A stretch of DNA of 7,150 nucleotides from Hylemonella sp. UBA2468. Its GTDB lineage: Bacteria; Pseudomonadota; Gammaproteobacteria; Burkholderiales; Burkholderiaceae_C. Positions 1 to 4,689 of the stretch are shown here, one piece after another (position 1 is the stretch's first letter; the number at the start of each line of letters is the position of its first letter). The notes below the pieces were generated by a model. That model worked only from the letters and a program-made list of their open reading frames with translations, searched no databases and had not been told where the DNA came from. The stretch spans positions 1,302 to 8,451 of the forward strand of contig DDPM01000157.1 in NCBI GenBank assembly GCA_002342165.1. Reading direction: 5' to 3'. The translations under genes and the position numbers were made by a program.

Positions 1-555
1 CGGGCACACGGCGTTCACGCGCACGCCGTGTGCCGCTTCTTCGTGGGCGAGGGTGCGCGTCATGGCCAGTTGAGCGGCCTTGGTGGCGTCGTAAAGACCC
101 ATGCCTTTGCGGCCCGTTACGGCATAGCAAGACGACACATTGACAATGCAACCCGAGTGCTGGCGCAGCATAGGCAAAGCTGCACGCGAGTAGTTGGCCA
201 CACCCAGCATGTTGACCTGAATCATGTCCTGCCACTCTGCCGTGGTGGCGTCTGCCAGTGCTGAAAAATTCCGCATGGCGGCGTTGTTGATCAGTATGTC
301 TAGCCCACCATGCTGCGCCACCGCTATTTGCACGGCCCGAAGGGCGGCCTCTTCGTCGGACACATCAGCCGCAAACTGTGCCACCTTGGCGCCGGGCACG
401 GCCTGCTCAATGGATAGAGCGGTGCGGGTCAGGGCTGCTGGGTCGGCATCCACCAAGGTGACAGCTGCACCCTCTTGGCAAAACTTTAGGGCCGTAGCCG
501 CGCCAATTCCGGCGCCGCCACCGGTGATGAGGGCTGACAAATGGGCTAGTCGCAT
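1..555 (-). CDS. Short-chain dehydrogenase/reductase (SDR), partial, C-terminus beyond left edge
   Basis: The 185 visible codons give a classical SDR Rossmann domain, probably a cytoplasmic NAD(P)-dependent alcohol or diol dehydrogenase. Residues 11-18 are TGGGAGIG, the TGxxxGIG nucleotide-binding motif. An Asp at about 36 ends beta-2 (VTLVDAD), which in this fold usually means NAD is preferred over NADP. Further motifs are D64-V65, NNAA at 90-93, N115, S142 and the Y155-x3-K159 catalytic pair (YDATK; Thr replaces the more common Ser). Classical SDRs are about 250 aa, so roughly 65-70 residues lie outside the window. The ATG at 555 is the only ATG in frame because a TAA lies six codons upstream; the ribosome site is weak. 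It starts 35 bp after the TctC-like gene on the same strand, so co-transcription with the oxygenase is likely. A role in oxidising the oxygenase product, for example as a cis-dihydrodiol dehydrogenase, is inference; general SDRs are too diverse to assign a substrate. Confidence 0.9.
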   Translation of the reverse strand, partial: MRLAHLSALITGGGAGIGAATALKFCQEGAAVTLVDADPAALTRTALSIEQAVPGAKVAQFAADVSDEEAALRAVQIAVAQHGGLDILINNAAMRNFSALADATTAEWQDMIQVNMLGVANYSRAALPMLRQHSGCIVNVSSCYAVTGRKGMGLYDATKAAQLAMTRTLAHEEAAHGVRVNAVCP

Positions 556-590
556 AGGGCCTATGAAAATTTAGACAGCGTCAAAATGTG

Positions 591-1610
591 TCAGTCGGCT
601 TTGGCGCCCGTGCTCTTGATAACCTTGCCCCAGCGCGGAATCTCGCTTCGAATCCACTGGCCAAAGGCATCGGGCGAGGTGGCCAGCACCTCAAACTCCA
701 TGGCTTGCAAACGCTCCGAAATGTCGGGGGACTTCAGTATTTGGGTGATTTCTTTGTGCAATCGGTCGATGATGGGCTTGGGCGTGCCCGCGGGCGCCAA
801 AAAGCCAATCCATGACGTGGCCACAAAGTCTTGGTAACCCAACTCTTGCAAGGTGGGCACATCGGGGGTGCTGGGAAAGCGCTTCTTGCCTGAGGTGGCC
901 AAGAGCTTGAGGCGGCCTTCTTTAATGAACTGTTGCACATTGCCCGGAACCAAAAAAGCCACATCCACATTGCCCGCGACCAAGTCGGTCACGGCAGGTC
1001 CTGCACCTTTGTAGGGGATGTGGATGATGTCCACGCCCGTGGCCGTTTTGAGCATTTCCATGGTGAGGTGCGATGCACTGCCCACAGCGACGGAGGCATA
1101 GGACAGCTTGCCTGCTCGGGCCTTGGCCAAAGCCACCAATTCCGCTGCGTTTTTAACCGGAAGTCCCGAATTGGCAACCAGGTACTGAGGCGACTCCACA
1201 GCCAAGGTAATGGGAGCCAAGTCACGCACCGGGTCGTAAGGCATTTTGTCGAACAGGGTCACGTTAATGGCGATCGGGCCGTTGTAACCCACCAGAATCG
1301 TATGCCCATCAGGCGCTGATTTGGCGACAAGGTCAGCGCCTAAGTTACCGCCCGCACCGGGCTTGTTTTCCACCAACACCGGTTGCCCCAGCGCTTCGGA
1401 CAACTTGGGTGCCACCAAGCGGGCCAGCACGTCGTTGGTGCTGCCCACTATGGGCACGATGATGCGCACCGGCTTGGTAGGCGCCCAAGCTGTGGTTTGG
1501 GCGTGGGCGCTCCAACCACCCCAAAACCCAAGCACACCTAAAACAGCCGCAACGGCAACGACAGACACGGCACGCCAAGCCATGGTCAAGCGCATATCCA
1601 AGGTTTTCAT
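591..1610 (-). CDS. TctC/Bug-family periplasmic solute-binding protein
   Basis: A 339-aa extracytoplasmic binding protein of the tripartite tricarboxylate transporter (Bug/TctC) family, which captures organic acids in the periplasm. The N-terminus is a signal peptide: a basic start, a hydrophobic core at about 14-30, and a likely signal-peptidase cut after SAHA (residue 37). Family landmarks follow: KPVRIIVP (46-53), ENKPGAGGNLGA (71-82), APDGHTILVG, YDPVRDLAPIT, IPYKGAGPAVTDLVAGNVDVAF and PTLQELG. A longer reading frame could begin at 1661, but the ATG at 1610 is preferred. It gives a proper signal peptide and overlaps the oxygenase stop as ATGA, implying translational coupling. The stretch after IIVP reads IVGSTND (54-60), whereas many Bug proteins have a PPGGxxD-like glycine-rich loop there that contacts the ligand carboxylate, so ligand recognition may differ. 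No membrane subunits (TctA, TctB) are visible; Bug genes in Burkholderiales are often without them. The ligand is unknown; TphC of the terephthalate operons is a functional analogue by context. Confidence 0.93.
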   Translation of the reverse strand: MKTLDMRLTMAWRAVSVVAVAAVLGVLGFWGGWSAHAQTTAWAPTKPVRIIVPIVGSTNDVLARLVAPKLSEALGQPVLVENKPGAGGNLGADLVAKSAPDGHTILVGYNGPIAINVTLFDKMPYDPVRDLAPITLAVESPQYLVANSGLPVKNAAELVALAKARAGKLSYASVAVGSASHLTMEMLKTATGVDIIHIPYKGAGPAVTDLVAGNVDVAFLVPGNVQQFIKEGRLKLLATSGKKRFPSTPDVPTLQELGYQDFVATSWIGFLAPAGTPKPIIDRLHKEITQILKSPDISERLQAMEFEVLATSPDAFGQWIRSEIPRWGKVIKSTGAKAD

Positions 1611-2881
1611 AGGGTGTACACGTCTTTGTTGAGTGCATCGGCCAAATGCACACGTCCCCATTTGATGGGGTCGAGTTGCTTGTCCAGCAGCACACCAGCA
1701 GCGCGCACACGCTGGTCGACAGCATCCAAGGCTGGCGGCTCTTGCCCCTGCTCCAAGCCGATGACCGCTTCGTGCAGCATGCGGCGCGCCATCACAATGG
1801 CTTTGTCAGTGGGCAAGAGGTTCTCGGCCTCATGGTCCTGAATGGTGCCCATACTCTCTTGCAAAGAGAAATCTTGCGCAGAGAAACCAAACACGCCGCT
1901 GTAGGCGCGCTTATCCTTTTGGGCTTGGCGGTCCATCAGGTAATCGTTGGTGATGTTGGCCTTGGGCACAAAGCTGCCCGGAGCCACGTATTCCACATGA
2001 ATACCCAAACCCGCCTCCATTGCACTTCGCTCTTCCTCGGTCAGGGGTTGGTTAGGTTGCCAGTTCATGCTCCAAGCCCAGCAGCTGTGGTCGTCAATTG
2101 GCACCCAGACATGGCCCCCCAAGGCATGGTCTCCAAAAGGCGGGATCATGTTGTACCAAGGGAACAGCCATTGCGTCACGCGCCAGTAATAGGTGTCGAC
2201 GTCTCCATTACGTCGACCGTACAAAGTCAGACCGGTGGGATTTTTGTCAATTTCGAACACCACATTCCCGTCGGCCTTGATGTAGTCCAACGCTTTACAG
2301 CCCTTGTGCATGGGGTCGCCGTCGACCTCATAACGGTGCACGTAAGACACGTGGCTGGTGTCGATGCCGCCCTCCATGGCCTGCAACCAATTGGAATATT
2401 GCAGCCGCTTGGACACAAACACGTGACTCTCAGGCAGCAAGCACCACTCCAGTTCAGGCGGGGCGGGTTGTTTATCCACCGGACCCATGTAAGCCCAAAC
2501 AATGCCGCCGCGTTCAATGCAAGGGTAGCCTTTGATATGCATGCGCGAACACGCTTGGGGGGACGATGGCACATCCACGCATTGGCCCATGCCGTCAAAC
2601 TTGACGCCGTGGTATGCACAGCGAATACCGTTTTCCTCGTTGCGGCCAAAAAACAGTGACACCCCACGGTGCGAACAAAACTCGCTGATTAAGCAGGCCT
2701 TACCGTCGGTGTTGCGAAATGCGAGCAGTTTTTCGCCCAGTATTTGCACCCGCACTTGCGGACCATCGGCCTCTGGAATTTCGTTGCCCTTCATCACAGG
2801 CACCCAATAACGTCGCATCAAATTGCCCATGGGGGTGCCTGGGCCCACGCGGGTCAAAGCCTCGGACATGTCTTTGTTCAT
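1607..2881 (-). CDS. Rieske non-heme iron aromatic oxygenase, phthalate 4,5-dioxygenase-type alpha subunit
   Basis: A 424-aa cytoplasmic oxygenase component that uses O2 and electrons from a reductase to hydroxylate, dihydroxylate or O-dealkylate an aromatic or related substrate. The N-terminal Rieske domain has CSH (C69, H71) and CAYH (C88, H91), all four [2Fe-2S] ligands. The catalytic domain has IDTSHVSYVH with D174, H177 and H182. The 3- and 5-residue spacing matches the bridging Asp and two His ligands of phthalate dioxygenase. D337, just before LQESMG, is the probable third iron ligand. The N-terminal VGPGTPMGNLMRRYW and FFGRNEENGIRCAYHG are typical of the phthalate dioxygenase/LigXa-like group of single-subunit alpha oxygenases of about 410-440 aa. 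A frame upstream to 2932 exists, but the ATG at 2881 has a good GGAG site 6 nt away and gives the family N-terminus. It is the first gene of the leftward operon. The exact reaction (ring dihydroxylation, demethylation or ether cleavage) cannot be told from the sequence. Confidence 0.93.
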   Translation of the reverse strand: MNKDMSEALTRVGPGTPMGNLMRRYWVPVMKGNEIPEADGPQVRVQILGEKLLAFRNTDGKACLISEFCSHRGVSLFFGRNEENGIRCAYHGVKFDGMGQCVDVPSSPQACSRMHIKGYPCIERGGIVWAYMGPVDKQPAPPELEWCLLPESHVFVSKRLQYSNWLQAMEGGIDTSHVSYVHRYEVDGDPMHKGCKALDYIKADGNVVFEIDKNPTGLTLYGRRNGDVDTYYWRVTQWLFPWYNMIPPFGDHALGGHVWVPIDDHSCWAWSMNWQPNQPLTEEERSAMEAGLGIHVEYVAPGSFVPKANITNDYLMDRQAQKDKRAYSGVFGFSAQDFSLQESMGTIQDHEAENLLPTDKAIVMARRMLHEAVIGLEQGQEPPALDAVDQRVRAAGVLLDKQLDPIKWGRVHLADALNKDVYTL

Positions 2882-2887
2882 TCCAAT

Positions 2888-2891
2888 CTCC
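2888..2891 (-). promoter_or_regulatory. Ribosome binding site of the Rieske oxygenase
   Basis: On the minus strand GGAG is followed by ATTGGA and then ATG at 2881, a 6-nt spacer. This site decides the start: the upstream ATG candidates at 2932 and 2926 would add 17 or 15 residues without family similarity. Confidence 0.75.
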
Positions 2892-2895
2892 AGAT

Positions 2896-2902
2896 TCGGA
2901 CA
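2896..2902. promoter_or_regulatory. Isolated operator half-site TCGGACA
   Basis: TCGGACA is identical to seven bases of the right arm of the 17-bp palindrome and lies 60 bp from it, between that palindrome and the oxygenase start. A shorter TGTCC copy lies at 2926-2930, exactly 20 bp from the left arm. These may be auxiliary half-sites for the IclR-family regulator, but 5-7 base matches can occur by chance. Confidence 0.35.
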
Positions 2903-2909
2903 GAGTTGG

Positions 2910-2915
2910 ATTGTA
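2910..2915 (-). promoter_or_regulatory. Possible -10 element of the oxygenase operon
   Basis: The minus strand reads TACAAT, one mismatch from TATAAT. No good -35 lies 16-18 bp upstream. Initiation near 2903 would leave a leader of about 20 nt containing the GGAG site. The palindrome would then be centred about 50 bp upstream of initiation, a position suited to an activator. This is inferred from spacing only. Confidence 0.3.
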
Positions 2916-2945
2916 ATAAGATACATGTCCATTTATCAGACCCTA

Positions 2946-2962
2946 TGTCCGACTGTCGGACA
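2946..2962. promoter_or_regulatory. Perfect 17-bp palindrome, candidate IclR-family operator
   Basis: TGTCCGAC-T-GTCGGACA is a perfect inverted repeat with 8-bp arms about a single central base. It lies in the 152-bp gap between the divergent oxygenase and iclR-family genes, about 65 bp from the oxygenase start and 72 bp from the regulator start. IclR-type activators and repressors of aromatic catabolism generally bind short palindromes in such divergent regions and control both directions. Binding by the adjacent regulator is inference; the symmetry is directly visible. Confidence 0.7.
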
Positions 2963-3033
2963 AAATAGGTAGGCGGGATTCTCATCACACTCAATTTGTA
3001 AACGCCTCATATCCGGAACGTCTCTCCTCACTC

Positions 3034-3864
3034 ATGCCTTCTATGCCTTTAAGTGCACAGCACCCACAAACCCCAGCCAAAAACGACAGCGTGCGTGCGG
3101 TGATGCGAGCGCTGGACATCTTGAGCGCCTTCACCAAGACCGACCAGGGGCTTTCCGCATCGGATTTACTCAAGCGCGTGGACCTTTCTCGCCCCACCCT
3201 TTACCGATTGCTGGGCACCTTGAAGGAAAAAAACTTCATCGTGTCGGTGGGCGAGCCGCAAAAATTTCACCTCGGGCCCGCCGTTTCAAGGCTGGCCATG
3301 GCCAGCCCTCCCATCCCCGATTTGCAAAGCCTGGCCAGACCCGCCCTTCAGCGCCTGCAAGACTTGACCGGCGAAACCGTTGCCTTGTTCGTGCCCATGG
3401 GCACCATGCGACAGTGTGTAGACGAAATTGCGAGCCCTCAGCCCTTGAGCTTCAAGCGGGGCATTGGCTACCTAGAGCGCGTGATTTATGGTGCTACAGG
3501 GCGCGTCATTTTGGCCCATTTGCTGGAGCCCTTTTTCAAGACAGAACCCTTAGACACCAAGGCCCTGATGGCCGAATTGCAGAACTACACCGAGGGTTCC
3601 TCTACCCCCCCACAAGATTACTTAGATGAAATTCTGCGTATCCGCAGACGAGGTTATGCGGTAAGCCGCAATGAACTGATTCAGGGTGCGGTGTCCGTAG
3701 GCGCCCCGATATTTGACGAGCAACACCAAATTGCCGGCTCTTTAGGTATTTTCGGACCTAGCGTGCGCATGCAGGCCGAACAAGTCAAACGCTGCGGGAC
3801 TTTGCTGGTAGACGCTGCCAGCGAGATTTCTCGCGCCATGCGCGAGGCCCCTGCCAAAAGCTAA
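3034..3864 (+). CDS. IclR-family transcriptional regulator
   Basis: A 276-aa cytoplasmic regulator of normal family length. The N-terminal winged helix-turn-helix covers about 17-80: SVRAVMRALDILSAF, then SASDLLKRVDLSRPTLYRLLGTL with the recognition helix at about 52-62. The C-terminal effector-binding domain spans about 95-270 and contains the IclR signature region RRRGYAVSRNE through SVGAPIFD (204-228), followed by AGSLGIFGP. The start at 3034 was chosen as the first ATG; a second in-frame ATG at 3043 is equally possible, and neither has a clear ribosome site. It diverges from the Rieske-Bug-SDR operon and shares with it the region holding the 17-bp palindrome, so local control of that operon and probably autoregulation are expected. 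The effector is probably the aromatic substrate or an intermediate (inference). Its stop codon overlaps the convergent gene by 4 bp. Confidence 0.93.
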   Translation: MPSMPLSAQHPQTPAKNDSVRAVMRALDILSAFTKTDQGLSASDLLKRVDLSRPTLYRLLGTLKEKNFIVSVGEPQKFHLGPAVSRLAMASPPIPDLQSLARPALQRLQDLTGETVALFVPMGTMRQCVDEIASPQPLSFKRGIGYLERVIYGATGRVILAHLLEPFFKTEPLDTKALMAELQNYTEGSSTPPQDYLDEILRIRRRGYAVSRNELIQGAVSVGAPIFDEQHQIAGSLGIFGPSVRMQAEQVKRCGTLLVDAASEISRAMREAPAKS

Positions 3865-4574
3865 ATGCGTGGCGCAGCCCGGAGCTGTCGCAAGTCATAC
3901 ACCGCCCAAATAGCCTCACCAAAAGCGTTCAAGCGGGCCATGCTCAGGGTGGGCGGGCCGTCTTCATTAAAGGGCGAAATTTCGGGGGCTTCAGTGTCGT
4001 CTTCGGTCATGGCCACGATTTGTTGCAGCGCTTGCTCAAACAATTCGGCGGCTTCGGGGTCTTGAGGGGCTTGCCAGAGCTCGGGCCAGGATTCCACGGC
4101 ATACATAAACCCCAAGGCCCACACTTGGGCAAAGGAAGGCAGATCGTCTTCGTCAATGTCGTCGCGCTCTTGGGGCTCCAATGCAGCTACGGCGGCTCGC
4201 ACGTCCATCACCTCGGGTTGGTAGGCAGCATCGTCCTCTAAGTCTTCAATTTCACTGTCCAGCTGGTTGACCACCTCTTGCCAGCGGCGACCCCAAAACG
4301 ACAGGAAGGCCTGAGCCTGCTCAGGCTGGGCAAAACCCAGCTGCGTGTGGTCCCAAGGCTGCTCGGAGGCCGTATCTGCCTCGGGCGTAGGGCCCAGCAA
4401 GACCGGCAAAAACTGCTCCGGCGTAAGGGCTTGTGGGCAGCACATCAGCGCCGCCATGAAGCCCTCGCAAAACTCCCACTGCGGGGTCTCGTCGTCCAGC
4501 AAACGGCGCTCGTCGAGCAGGATGTCCAGTTCGTCAAAGTCGTCGAGTTCTAGGGAAGTTTGGCTGGTGTTCAT
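3861..4574 (-). CDS. UPF0149/YecA-family protein
   Basis: A 237-aa, strongly acidic, probably cytoplasmic protein with no signal peptide or membrane segment. Two short motifs fit the UPF0149 (YecA/YgfB) fold: WEFCEGFMAALMCCPQ at 33-48 and VWALGFMYAVESWPELW at 151-167. Acidic clusters occur at 11-29, about 107-115 and 137-144 (a DDIDEDD run). Some YecA proteins carry a C-terminal SEC-C zinc motif; none is present here and the C-terminus is basic (LRQLRAAPRI). The ATG at 4574 is the natural first start, although the bases upstream show no Shine-Dalgarno sequence. The gene is convergent with the iclR-family gene: the two stop codons share CTAA at 3861-3864. It diverges from the ATPase gene. The molecular function of the family is poorly defined, and nothing here ties it to the catabolic operon. 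Confidence 0.8.
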   Translation of the reverse strand: MNTSQTSLELDDFDELDILLDERRLLDDETPQWEFCEGFMAALMCCPQALTPEQFLPVLLGPTPEADTASEQPWDHTQLGFAQPEQAQAFLSFWGRRWQEVVNQLDSEIEDLEDDAAYQPEVMDVRAAVAALEPQERDDIDEDDLPSFAQVWALGFMYAVESWPELWQAPQDPEAAELFEQALQQIVAMTEDDTEAPEISPFNEDGPPTLSMARLNAFGEAIWAVYDLRQLRAAPRI

Positions 4575-4602
4575 AAATTGACCATGTGGAGTGATGAACT
4601 AT

Positions 4603-4622
4603 TGTCACGCCAAACCGTGACA
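4603..4622. repeat. Inverted repeat TGTCACG-N6-CGTGACA
   Basis: Perfect 7-bp arms (4603-4609 and 4616-4622) flank a CCAAAC spacer in the 115-bp gap between the divergent UPF0149 and ATPase genes, 29-48 bp upstream of the UPF0149 start. A second, shorter repeat (CGCCA at 4626-4630, TGGCG at 4637-4641) follows. With no T-run and a position upstream of starts, an operator or a 5' leader hairpin of the UPF0149 transcript is more likely than a terminator. Confidence 0.5.
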
Positions 4623-4644
4623 GCTCGCCACAAGCTTGGCGCAC

Positions 4645-4675
4645 TAATTAATAATGCAATTTTAGTATTTAATTA
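4645..4675. repeat. AT-rich inverted repeat TAATTAA...TTAATTA upstream of the ATPase
   Basis: Arms at 4645-4651 and 4669-4675 enclose the expected -35 position of the ATPase promoter, and the right arm ends two bases before TATAAT. ATAATGCA is also repeated directly at 4651-4658 and 4679-4686, the second copy overlapping the -10. AT-richness alone raises the chance of such matches. A repressor site or an UP-type element are both possible. Confidence 0.35.
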
Positions 4676-4677
4676 CC

Positions 4678-4683
4678 TATAAT
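4678..4683 (+). promoter_or_regulatory. -10 element of the ATPase gene, possible leaderless start
   Basis: This is a perfect TATAAT. The hexamer 17 bp upstream (TGCAAT, 4655-4660) is a poor -35 match. Seven bases after the -10 is 4690, the A of the ATPase ATG, so a transcript begun at the usual distance would be leaderless. No ribosome binding site lies before the ATG, which agrees. Confidence 0.55.
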
Positions 4684-4689
4684 GCATGG

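Noticed and set aside
933..1319. Plus-strand frame opposite the TctC-like gene
   Set aside because: His/Arg-rich, low-information translation that mirrors the codon pattern of the minus-strand gene; no ribosome site and no family features.
1611..1661. Upstream extension of the TctC-like protein to 1661
   Set aside because: It would put 17 residues in front of a proper signal peptide and lie inside the oxygenase coding region; the ATGA overlap at 1607-1610 explains the start better.
1646..2659. Long plus-strand open frame (337 codons) opposite the Rieske oxygenase
   Set aside because: It lies fully antisense to a clearly conserved gene and its translation shows no recognisable domain. Long antisense frames are expected in GC-rich coding DNA.
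2882..2932. Upstream extension of the Rieske oxygenase to the ATG at 2932
   Set aside because: The 17 extra residues do not match the family N-terminus, and the GGAG site is correctly placed only for the ATG at 2881.
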